Shown one piece after another: positions 38,123-47,371 of a DNA stretch of 64,000 bases. The stretch covers positions 14,885,214 through 14,949,213 of the forward strand of contig OU452233.1 of NCBI GenBank assembly GCA_911728455.2, in the 5' to 3' direction. Every line of letters begins with the position of its first letter. The first letter of the stretch is position 1. The notes under the pieces were generated by a model. It made no database searches. It was not told the origin of the DNA and was given only the letters and a program-made list of their open reading frames with translations. The DNA comes from Marthasterias glacialis (Eukaryota; Echinodermata; Asteroidea; Forcipulatida; Asteriidae). Both the position numbers and the translations under genes were made by a program.

Positions 38123-39584
38123 TTGTTTTCACTCTGTTACAGCTTCGTGTACAAAAGTGCCATTAGACAGGCGTTTGAAGCGCATTCGGAGCATCCCCGC
38201 TCCCTGGTGATTTCAAGGCGGAAGATGGCCCTGACTTTCCGTGAAACCCCGATTTTCGGATGCAGGACTATGGCAGCTAACTGCAGGTACAAGAAATTTC
38301 TCTCTAGCCCCATTATATCTGGAGTTATTGGCCGTGGCGCTGCCGACTTCTGTTTTCGGCATTTTTTTTAAGCTGGCTTCGGTCCAGCACACACGTAGCG
38401 GCCTTGGCTATTGTTGACGTACACACAGCATGGCCGTATGAACTGGACATCCTCGGGGTGTCCTCACTCCGCGGTCCCTGGCATCCTCCCTGTTTATTCG
38501 GCAGCCCCAAGACCAACATTTTCGGATAGTCCATGAACAGAGCTTTCCAACCGTGTTAGACTTATCAGTTTCCCGCCAATACTTTGGGAGATAGAGCCGT
38601 TGCTAAGTCTTGTTTTCACTCTGTTACAGCTTCGTGTACAAAAGTGCCATTAGACAGGCGTTTGAAGCGCATTCGGAGCAACCCCGCTCCCTGGTGATTT
38701 CAAGGCGGAAGATGGCCCTGACTGTCCGGGAAACCCCGATTTTCGGATGCAGGACTATGGCAGCTAACTGCAGGTACAAGAAATTTCTCTCTAGCCCCAT
38801 TATATCTGGAGTTATTGGCCGTGGCGCTGCCGACTTCTGTTTTCGGCATTTTTTTTTTTGCTGGCTTCGGTCCAGCACACACGTAGCGGCCTTGGCTATT
38901 GTTAACGTACACACAGCATGGCCGTATGAACTGGACATCCTCGGGATGTCCTCACTCCGTGGTCCCTGGCATCCTCCCTGTTTATTCGGCAGCCCCAAGA
39001 CCAACATTTTCGGATAGCCCATGAACAGGGCTTTCCAACCGTGTTAGACTTATCAGTTTCCCGCCAATACTTTGGGAGATAGAGCCGTTGCTAAGTCTTG
39101 TTTTCACTCTGTTACAGCTTCGTGTACAAAAGTGCCATTAGACAAGCGTTTGAAGCGCATTCGGAGCATCCCCGCTCCCTGGTGATTTCAAGGCGGAAGA
39201 TGGCCCTGACTTTCCGGGAAACCCCAATTTTCGGATGCAGGACTATGGCAGCTAACTGCAGGTACAAGAAATTTCTCTCTAGCCCCATTATATCTGGAGT
39301 TATTGGCCGTGGCGCTGCCGACTTCTGTTTTCGGCATTTTTTTTAAGCTGGCTTCGGTCCAGCACACACGTAGCGGCCTTGGCTATTGTTGACGTACACA
39401 CAGCATGGCCGTATGAACTGGACATCCTCGGGGTGTCCTCACTCCGCGGTCCCTGGCATCCTCCCTGTTTATTCGGCAGCCCCAAGACCAACATTTTCGG
39501 AAAGCCCATGAACAGGGCTTTCCAACCGTGTCAGACTTGTCAGTTTCCCGCCAATACTTAGGGAGATAGAGCCGTTGCTAAGTC
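38123..39584 (+). repeat. HOR 'D', 3-monomer copy (M79-M81)
   Basis: Anchors 38123, 38610 and 39098; 1,462 bp. M79 repeats GGATAGTCCATGAACAG and M80 repeats the 10-T tract, TTGTTAACGTAC and CTCGGGATGTCC. M81 begins as M77 (ACTTTCCGGG) but ends as M78 (GGAAAGCCC, AATACTTAGGGAG). It looks like the product of a one-monomer deletion. Confidence 0.92.
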
Positions 39585-41043
39585 TTGTTTTCACTCTGTT
39601 ACAGCTTCGTGTACAAAAGTGCCATTAGACAGGCGTTTGAAGCGCATTCGGAGCATCCCCGCTCCCTGGTGATTTCAAGGCGGAAGATGGCCCTGACTTT
39701 CCGTGAAACCCCGATTTTCGGATGCAGGACTATGGCAGCTAACTGCAGGTACAAGAAATTTCTCTCTAGCCCCATTATATCTGGAGTTATTGGCCGTGGC
39801 GCTGCCGACTTCTGTTTTCGGCATTTTTTTTAAGCTGGCTTCGGTCCAGCACACACGTAGCGGCCTTGGCTATTGTTGACGTACACACAGCATGGCCGTA
39901 TGAACTGGACATCCTCGGGGTGTCCTCACTCCGCGGTCCCTGGCATCCTCCCTGTTTATTCGGCAGCCCCAAGACCAACATTTTCGGATAGTCCATGAAC
40001 AGAGCTTTCCAACCGTGTTAGACTTATCAGTTTCCCGCCAATACTTTGGGAGATAGAGCCGTTGCTAAGTCTTGTTTTCACTCTGTTACAGCTTCGTGTA
40101 CAAAAGTGCCATTAGACAGGCGTTTGAAGCGCATTCGGAGCAACCCCGCTCCCTGGTGATTTCAAGGCGGAAGATGGCCCTGACTGTCCGGGAAACCCCG
40201 ATTTTCGGATGCAGGACTATGGCAGCTAACTGCAGGTACAAGAAATTTCTCTCTAGCCCCATTATATCTGGAGTTATTGGCCGTGGCGCTGCCGACTTCT
40301 GTTTTCGGCATTTTTTTTTTTGCTGGCTTCGGTCCAGCACACACGTAGCGGCCTTGGCTATTGTTAACGTACACACAGCATGGCCGTATGAACTGGACAT
40401 CCTCGGGATGTCCTCACTCCGTGGTCCCTGGCATCCTCCCTGTTTATTCGGCAGCCCCAAGACCAACATTTTCGGATAGCCCATGAACAGGGCTTTCCAA
40501 CCGTGTTAGACTTATCAGTTTCCCGCCAATACTTTGGGAGATAGAGCCGTTGCTAAGTCTTGTTTTCACTCTGTTACAGCTTCGTGTACAAAAGTGCCAT
40601 TAGACAAGCGTTTGAAGCGCATTCGGAGCATCCCCGCTCCCTGGTGATTTCAAGGCGGAAGATGGCCCTGACTTTCCGGGAAACCCCAATTTTCGGATGC
40701 AGGACTATGGCAGCTAACTGCAGGTACAAGAAATTTCTCTCTAGCCCCATTATATCTGGAGTTATTGGCCATGGCGCTGCCGACTTCTGTTTTCGGCATT
40801 TTTTTTGCTGCTTCGGTCCAGCACACACGTAGCGACCTTGGCTATTGTTGACGTACACACAGCATGGCCGTATGAACTGGACATCCTCGGGGTGTCCTCA
40901 CTCCGCGGTCCCTGGCATCCTCCCTGTTTATTCGGCAGCCCCAAGACCAACATTTTCGGATAGCCCATGAACAGAGCTTTCCAACCGTGTTAGACTTATC
41001 AGTTTCCCGCCAATACTTTGGGAGATAGAGCCGTTGCTAAGTC
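39585..41043 (+). repeat. HOR 'D', 3-monomer copy (M82-M84)
   Basis: Anchors 39585, 40072 and 40560; 1,459 bp. M82 and M83 match M79 and M80. M84 keeps ACTTTCCGGGAAACCCCAATT from M81, then diverges: GGCCATGGCGC, the short GCTGCTTCGG hairpin (484-bp unit), GTAGCGACCTTGG and the GGATAGCCC / GAGCTTTCC end. The HOR boundary therefore lies inside M84. Confidence 0.91.
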
Positions 41044-42018
41044 TTGTTTTCACTCTGTTACAGCTTCGTGTACAAAAGTGCCATTAGACAGGCGTTTGAA
41101 GCGCATTCGGAGCATCCCCGCTCCCTGGTGATTTCAAGGCGGAAGATGGCCCTGACTGTCCGGGAAACCTCGATTGTCGGATACAGGACTATGGCAGCTA
41201 ACTGCAGGTACAAGAAATTTCTCTCTAGCCCCATTATATCTGGCGTTATTGGCCGTGGCGCTGCCGACTTCTGTTTTCGGCATTTTTTTTTTTGCTGGCT
41301 TAGGTCCAGCACACACGTAGCGGCCTTGGCTATTGTTGACGTACACACAGCATGGCCGTATGAACTGGACATCATCGGGGTGTCCTTACTCCAGGGTCCC
41401 TGGCATCCTCCCTGTTTATCCGGCAGCCCCAAGACCAACATTTTCGGAAAGCCCATGAACAGGGCTTTCTAACCGTGTCAGACTTGTCAGTTTCCCGCCA
41501 ATACTTTGGGAGATAGAGCCGTTGCTAAGTCTTGTTTTCACTCTGTTACAGCTTCGTGTACAAAAGTGCCATTAGACAGGCGTTTGAAGCGCATTCGGAG
41601 CAACCCCGCTCCCTGGTGATTTTAAGGCGGAAGATGGCCCTGGCTTGCCGGGAAAACCCAATTTTCGGATGCAGGACTATGACAGCTAACTGCAGGTACA
41701 AGAAATTTGTCTCTAGCCCCATTATATCTGGAGTTATTGGCCGTGGCGCTGCCGACTTCTGTTTTCGGCATTTCTTTTTTGCTGGCTTAGGTCCAGCACA
41801 CACGTAGCGGCCTTGGCTATTGTTGACGTACACACAGCATGGCCGTATGAACTGGACATCCTCGGGGTGTCCCCACTCCGCGGTCCCTGGCATCCTCCCT
41901 GTTTATTCGGCAGCCCCAAGACCAACTTTTTCGGATAGCCCATGAACAGGGCTTTCCAACCGTGTCAGACTTGTCAGTTTCCCGCCAATACTTTGGGAGA
42001 TAGAGCCGTTGCTAAGTC
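41044..42018 (+). repeat. 2-monomer HOR 'E', copy 1 (M85-M86)
   Basis: Anchors 41044 and 41532; 975 bp. M85 has CGATTGTCGGATACAGG and a long T tract. M86 has ATTTTAAGGCGG, AAATTTGTCTC and CCAACTTTTTCGG. M85 also has a private GAAACCTCGATTG and TCTGGCGTTATTGG. Confidence 0.92.
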
Positions 42019-42993
42019 TTGTTTTCACTCTGTTACAGCTTCGTGTACAAAAGTGCCATTAGACAGGCGTTTGAAGCGCATTCGGAGCATCCCCGCTCCC
42101 TGGTGATTTCAAGGCGGAAGATGGCCCTGACTGTCCGGGAAACCCCGATTGTCGGATACAGGACTATGGCAGCTAACTGCAGGTACAAGAAATTTCTCTC
42201 TAGCCCCATTATATCTGGAGTTATTGGCCGTGGCGCTGCCGACTTCTGTTTTCGGCATTTTTTTTTTTGCTGGCTTAGGTCCAGCACACACGTAGCGGCC
42301 TTGGCTATTGTTGACGTACACACAGCATGGCCGTATGAACTGGACATCATCGGGGTGTCCTTACTCCAGGGTCCCTGGCATCCTCCCTGTTTATCCGGCA
42401 GCCCCAAGACCAACATTTTCGGAAAGCCCATGAACAGGGCTTTCTAACCGTGTCAGACTTGTCAGTTTCCCGCCAATACTTTGGGAGATAGAGCCGTTGC
42501 TAAGTCTTGTTTTCACTCTGTTACAGCTTCGTGTACAAAAGTGCCATTAGACAGGCGTTTGAAGCGCATTCGGAGCAACCCCGCTCCCTGGTGATTTTAA
42601 GGCGGAAGATGGCCCTGGCTTGCCTGGAAAACCCAATTTTCGGATGCAGGACTATGACAGCTAACTGCAGGTACAAGAAATTTCTCTCTAGCCCCATTAT
42701 ATCTGGAGTTATTGGCCGTGGCGCTGCCGACTTCTGTTTTCGGCATTTCTTTTTTGCTGGCTTAGGTCCAGCACACACGTAGCGGCCTTGGCTATTGTTG
42801 ACGTACACACAGCATGGCCGTATGAACTGGACATCCTCGGGGTGTCCCCACTCCGCGGTCCCTGGCATCCTCCCTGTTTATTCGGCATCCCCAAGACCAA
42901 CTTTTTCGGATAGCCCATGAACAGGGCTTTCCAACCGTGTCAGACTTGTCAGTTTCCCGCCAATACTTTGGGAGATAGAGCCGTTGCTAAGTC
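42019..42993 (+). repeat. 2-monomer HOR 'E', copy 2 (M87-M88)
   Basis: Anchors 42019 and 42507; 975 bp. It repeats GATTGTCGGATACAGG and CCAACTTTTTCGG in the same positions. Differences include TTGCCTGGAAAACCC and AAATTTCTC in M88. Confidence 0.92.
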
Positions 42994-43391
42994 TTGCTTT
43001 CACTCTGTTACAGCTTCGTGTACAAAAGTGCCATTAGACAGGCGTTTGAAGCGCATTCGGAGCATCCCCGCTCCCTGGTGATTTCAAGGCGGAAGATGGC
43101 CCTGGCTTGCCGGGAAAACCCGATTTTCGGATGCAGGACTATGGCAGCTAACTGCAGGTACAAGAAATTTCTCTCTAGCCCCATTATATCTGGAGTTATT
43201 GGCCGTGGCGCTGCCGACTTCTGTTTTCGGCATTTTTTTTGCTGCTTCGGTCCAGCACACACGTAGCGGCCTTGGCTATTGTTGACGTACACACAGCATG
43301 GCCGTATGAACTGGACATCCTCGGGGTGTCCTCACTCCGCGGTCCCTGGCATCCTCCCTGTTTATTCGGCAGCCCCAAGACTAACATTTTC

Positions 43392-43416
43392 GGAAAGCCC
43401 ATGAACAGGGCTTTCC
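43392..43416 (+). other. Dyad 3: 9-bp perfect inverted repeat GGAAAGCCC/GGGCTTTCC
   Basis: The left arm GGAAAGCCC (43392-43400) and right arm GGGCTTTCC (43408-43416) flank a 7-base spacer ATGAACA. Monomers of the GGATAGCCC class have one mismatch in the arm. Others have GGGCTCTCC, GAGCTTTCC or GGGCTTTCT right arms. It is the longest perfect dyad I see in the unit and could be a protein-binding site or a cruciform/hairpin; no function is shown. Confidence 0.6.
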
Positions 43417-46400
43417 AACCGTGTCAGACTTGTCAGTTTCCCGCCAATACTTTGGGAGATAGAGCCGTTGCTAAGTCTTGTTTTCACTCTGTTACAGCTT
43501 CGTGTACAAAAGTGCCATTAGACAGGCGTTTGAAGCGCATTCGGAGCATCCCCGCTCCCTGGTGATTTCAAGGCGGAAGATGGCCCTGACTGTCCGGGAA
43601 ACCCCGATTTTCGGATGCAGGACTATGGCAGCTAACTGCAGGTACAAGAAATTTCTCTCTAGCCCCATTATATCTGGAGTTATTGGCCGTGGCGCTGCCG
43701 ACTTCTGTTTTCGGCATTTTTTTTAAGCTGGCTTCGGTCCAGCACACACGTAGCGGCCTTGGCTATTGTTGACGTACACACAGCATGGCCGTATGAACTG
43801 GACATCCTCGGGGTGTCCTCACTCCGCGGTCCCTGGCATCCTCCCTGTTTATTCGGCAGCCCCAAGACCAACATTTTCGGATAGCCCATGAACAGAGCTT
43901 TCCAACCGTGTTAGACTTATCAGTTTCCCGCCAATACTTTGGGAGATAGAGCCGTTGCTAAGTCTTGTTTTCACTCTGTTACAGCTTCGTGTACAAAAGT
44001 GCCATTAGACAGGCGTTTGAAGCGCATTCGGAGCATCCCCGCTCCCTGGTGATTTCAAGGCGGAAGATGGCCCTGACTGTCCGGAAAACCCCGATTGTCG
44101 GATGCAGGACTATGGCAGCTAACTGCAGGTACAAGAAATTTCTCTCTAGCCCCATTATATCTGGAGTTATTGGCCGTGGCGCTGCCGACTTCTGTTTTCG
44201 GCATTTTTTTTTTTTGCTGGCTTCGGTCCAGCACACACGTAGCGGCCTTGGCTATTGTTGACGTACACACAGCATGGCCGTATGAATTGGACATCCTCGG
44301 GGTGTCCTCACTCCGTGGTCCCTGGCATCCTCCCTGTTTATTCGGCAGCCCCAAGACCAACATTTTCGGATAGCCCATGAACAGAGCTTTCCAACCGTGT
44401 TAGACTTATCAGTTTCCCGCCAATACTTTGGGAGATAGAGCCGTTGCTAAGTCTTGTTTTCACTCTGTTACAGCTTCGTGCACAAAAGTGCCATTAGACA
44501 AGCGTTTGAAGCGCATTCGGAGCATACCCGCTCCCTGGTGATTTCAAGGCGGAAGATGGCCCTGGCTGGCCGGGAAAACCCGATTTTCGGATGCAGGACT
44601 ATGGCAGCTAACTGCAGGTACAAGAAATTTCTCTGTAGCCCCATTATATCTGGAGTTATTGGCCGTGGCGCTGCCGACTTCTGTTTTCAGCATTTTTTTT
44701 GCTGGCTACGGTCCAGCACACACGTAGCGTCCTTTGCTATTGTTGACGTACACACAGCATGGCCGTATGAACTGGACATCCTCGGGGTGTCCTCACTCCC
44801 CGGTCCCTGTCATCCTCCCTGTTTATCCGGCAGCCCCAAGACCAACATTTTCGGAAAGCCCATGAGCAGGGCTTTCTAACCGTGTCAGACTTGTCAGTTT
44901 CCCGCCAATACTTTGGGAGATAGAGCCGTTGCTAAGTCTTGTTTTCACTCTGTTACAGCTTCGTGTACAAAAGTGCCATTAGACAGGCGTTTGAAGCGCA
45001 TTCGGAGCAACCCCGCTCCCTGGTGATTTTAAGGCGGAAGATGGCCCTGGCTTGCCGGGAAAACCAGATTTTCGGATGCAGGACTATGACAGCTAACTGC
45101 AGGTACAAGAAATTTCTCTCTAGCCCCATTATATCTGGAGTTATTGGCCGTGGCGCTGCCGACTTCTGTTTTCGGCATTTCTTTTTTGCTGGCTTAGGTC
45201 CAGCACACACGTAGCGGCCTTGGCTATTGTTGACGTACACACAGCATGGCCGTATGAAGTGGACATCATCGGGGTGTCCTTACTCCAGGGTCCCTGGCAT
45301 CCTCCCTGTTTATCCGGCAGCCCCAAGACCAACATTTTCGGAAAGCCCATGAACAGGGCTTTCTAACCGTGTCAGACTTGTCAGTTTCCCGCCAAAACTG
45401 TGGGAGATAGAGCCGTTGCTAAGTCTTGTTTTCACTCTGTTACAGCTTCGTGTACAAAAGTGCCATTAGACAGGCGTTTGAAGCGCATTCGGAGCAACCC
45501 CGCTCCCTGGTGATTTTAAGGCGGAAGATGGCCCTGGCTTGCCGGGAAAACCCAATTTTCGGATGCAGGACTATGACAGCTAACTGCAGGTACAAGAAAT
45601 TTCTCTCTAGCCCCATTATATCTGGAGTTATTGGCCGTGGCGCTGCCGACTTCTGTTTTCGGCATTTCTTTTTTGCTGGCTTAGGTCCAGCACACACGTA
45701 GCGGCCTTGGCTATTGTTGACGTACACACAGCATGGCCGTATGAACTGGACATCCTCGGGGTGTCCCCACTCCGCGGTCCCTGGCATCCTCCCTGTTTAT
45801 TCGGCATCCCCAAGACCAACATTTTCGGATAGCCCATGAACAGGGCTTTCCAACCGTGTCACACTTGTCAGTTTCCCGCCAATACTTTGGGAGTAAGAGC
45901 CGTTGCTAAGTCTTGCTTTCACTCTGTTACAGCTTCGTGTACAAAAGTGCCATTAGACAGGCGTTTGAAGCGCATTCGGAGCATCCCCGCTCCCTGGTGA
46001 TTTCAAGGCGGAAGATGGCCCTGGCTTGCCGGGAAAACCCGATTTTCGGATGCAGGACTATGGCAGCTAACTGCAGGTACAAGAAATTTCTCTCTAGCCC
46101 CATTATATCTGGAGTTATTGGCCGTGGCGCTGCCGACTTCTGTTTTCGGCATTTTTTTTTGCTGGCTTAGGTCCAGCACACACGTAGCGTCCTTGGCTAT
46201 TGTTGACGTACACACAGCATGGCCGTATGAACTGGACATCCTCGGGGTGTCCTCACTCCGCGGTCTCTGGCATCCTCCCTATTTATTCGGCAGCCCCAAG
46301 ACCAACATTTTCGAAAAGCCCCTGAACAGGGCTTTCCAACCGTGTCAGACTTGTCAGTTTCCCGCCAATACTTAGGGAGATAGAGCCGTTGCTAAGTCTT

Positions 46401-46418
46401 GTTTTCACTCTGTTACAG

Positions 46419-46562
46419 CTTCGTGTACAAAAGTGCCATTAGACAGGCGTTTGAAGCGCATTCGGAGCATCCCCGCTCCCTGGTGATTTCAAGGCGGAAG
46501 ATGGCCCTGGCTTGCCGGGAAAACCCGATTTTCGGATGCAGGACTATGGCAGCTAACTGCAG
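46419..46562 (+). other. Exon-like 144-bp stretch between splice-site-like signals (repeated per unit)
   Basis: TTGTTTTCACTCTGTTACAG directly upstream resembles a pyrimidine-rich 3' splice site, and CTGCAG followed by GTACAAG at the end resembles a 5' splice site. The 144 bp between them have no stop in one frame. I treat this as a resemblance only: frames on both strands are similarly open, and nothing shows splicing. M106, M110, M116, M120, M123 and M131 have TGCAAGTGCAAG and lose the CAG/GT junction. Confidence 0.3.
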
Positions 46563-46637
46563 GTACAAGAAATTTCTCTCTAGCCCCATTATATCTGGAG
46601 TTATTGGCCGTGGCGCTGCCGACTTCTGTTTTCGGCA

Positions 46638-46647
46638 TTTCTTTTTT
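46638..46647 (+). other. Length-variable T tract
   Basis: This tract, just before dyad 1, is TTTCTTTTTT here. Elsewhere it is 7-11 uninterrupted T, TTTATTTTTT, or T8 followed by AA. Together with the one-base loss in the GCTGCTTCGG hairpin it explains most of the 484-488 bp range in unit length. Its form tracks the monomer subfamily, so it is useful for typing copies. Confidence 0.85.
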
Positions 46648-46664
46648 GCTGGCTTCGGTCCAGC
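46648..46664 (+). other. Dyad 1: GCTGG/CCAGC hairpin with TTCG loop (in every monomer)
   Basis: GCTGGCTTCGGTCCAGC pairs GCTGG with CCAGC and closes on C(TTCG)G with one bulged T. As RNA this would be a UUCG-type loop, known to be exceptionally stable. Across the array the loop is TTCG, TACG (also UNCG type) or TTAG. M7, M10 and M13 have TACT, M4 has TACC, and a shortened GCTGCTTCGG form lacks one G. The T tract lies directly before it. Structure is inferred from complementarity only. Confidence 0.6.
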
Positions 46665-46720
46665 ACACACGTAGCGGCCTTGGCTATTGTTGACGTACAC
46701 ACAGCATGGCCGTATGAACT

Positions 46721-46739
46721 GGACATCCTCGGGGTGTCC
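46721..46739 (+). other. Dyad 2: GGACATCC/GGGTGTCC hairpin (in nearly every monomer)
   Basis: GGACATCCTCGGGGTGTCC folds into 8 pairs (7 Watson-Crick, one T-G) around a 3-base loop. Subfamilies carry CATCATCG (one A-G mismatch), CATCTTCG (7 pairs and a TTCG-containing loop) or CATCCTAG at the apex. The arms stay nearly constant while the apex varies between subfamilies. It lies about 57 bp after dyad 1. Confidence 0.6.
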
Positions 46740-47371
46740 TCACTCCGCGGTCCCTGGCATCCTCCCTGTTTATTCGGCAGCCCCAAGACCAACATTTTCG
46801 GATAGCCCATGAACAGGGCTTTCCAACCGTGTTAGACTTAACAGTTTCCCGCCAATACTTTGGGAGATAGAGCCGTTGCTAAGTCTTGTTTTCACTCTGT
46901 TACAGCTTCGTGTACAAAAGTGCCATTAGACAGGCGTTTGAAGCGCATTCGGAGCATACCCGCTCCCTCGTGATTTCAAGGCGGAAGATGGCCCTGGCTT
47001 GCCGGGAAAACCGGATTTTCGGATGCAGGACTATGGCAGCTAACTGCAGGTACAAGAAATTTCTCTCTAGCCCCATTATATCTGGAGTTATTGGCCGTGG
47101 CGCTGCCGACTTCTGTTTTCAGCATTTTTTTTTGCTGGCTACGGTCCAGCACACACGAAGCGTCCTTGGCTATTGTTGACGTACACACAGCATGGCCGTA
47201 TGAACTGGACATCCTCGGGGTGTCCTCACTCCGCGGTCCCTGGCATCCTCCCTGTTTATTCGGCAGCCCCAAGACCAACATTTTCGGAAAGCCCACGAAC
47301 AGGGCTTTCCAACCGTGTCAGACTTGTCAGTTTCCCGCCAATACTTTGGGAGATAGAGCCGTTGCTAAGTC

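Larger units (their letters stand above)
46399..46885 (+). repeat. Representative 487-bp monomer (M96)
   Basis: This copy lies close to the family consensus and serves as the reference. Landmarks: anchor with pyrimidine-rich stretch and ACAG (46399-46418); variable patch GCTTGCCGGGAAAACCCG (about 46510-46527); CTGCAGGTACAAG (46557-46569); T tract (46638-46647); dyad 1 (46648-46664); dyad 2 (46721-46739); dyad 3 (46800-46825). Hand count gives 253 G+C of 487 (52%) and 26 CpG against about 33 expected. TTCGG occurs at 46461, 46531, 46631, 46654, 46773 and 46797, all on this strand. The patch at 46510-46527 is the best subfamily marker; other forms are ACTGTCCGGGAAACCCC, ACTTTCCGTGAAACCCC, ACTGGCCGGGAAAACCC and GCTGGCCGGTAAAACCAG. 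Confidence 0.95.
42994..47371 (+). repeat. Mosaic monomers M89-M97
   Basis: Anchors 42994, 43478, 43965, 44454, 44939, 45426, 45913, 46399 and 46886. Types alternate: the short-hairpin type (M89), ACTGTCCGGG (M90), the GTCGGATGCAGG long-T type (M91), the AGCATACCCGC / GTAGCGTCC type (M92, M97) and the ATTTTAAGGCGG type (M93, M94). M92 has GTGCACAAAAGTGCC near 44,480. M95 has GGGAGTAAGAGCC before its anchor and TCGAAAAGCCCCTGAAC near 46,312. M96 is the reference monomer. No full local HOR is evident. Confidence 0.88.

Noticed and set aside
46460..46476. CENP-B box-like ATTCGGAGCATCCCCGC
   Set aside because: It matches 7 of the 9 core positions of NTTCGNNNNANNCGGGN but has CC in place of GG in the final CGGG. 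CENP-B is not known to tolerate this. Worth testing only if the host proves to be a mammal.
46652..46664. tRNA/Pol III B-box-like GGCTTCGGTCC
   Set aside because: One base short of the B-box consensus, no A-box at the right distance, no cloverleaf, and the sequence changes to GGCTTAGGTCC or GGCTACGGTCC in many copies.
46638..46664. Rho-independent terminator
   Set aside because: The T run precedes the hairpin on this strand, and on the other strand the hairpin is followed by A, so neither orientation gives hairpin plus T run. The context is also eukaryotic satellite.
46855..46885. 5S rRNA-like stretch (CAATACTTTGGGAGATAGAGCCG resembles the TACTTGGATGGGAGACC region)
   Set aside because: Only about a dozen bases resemble 5S. 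The upstream A-box and the paired ends of 5S rRNA are absent, so I regard it as chance.
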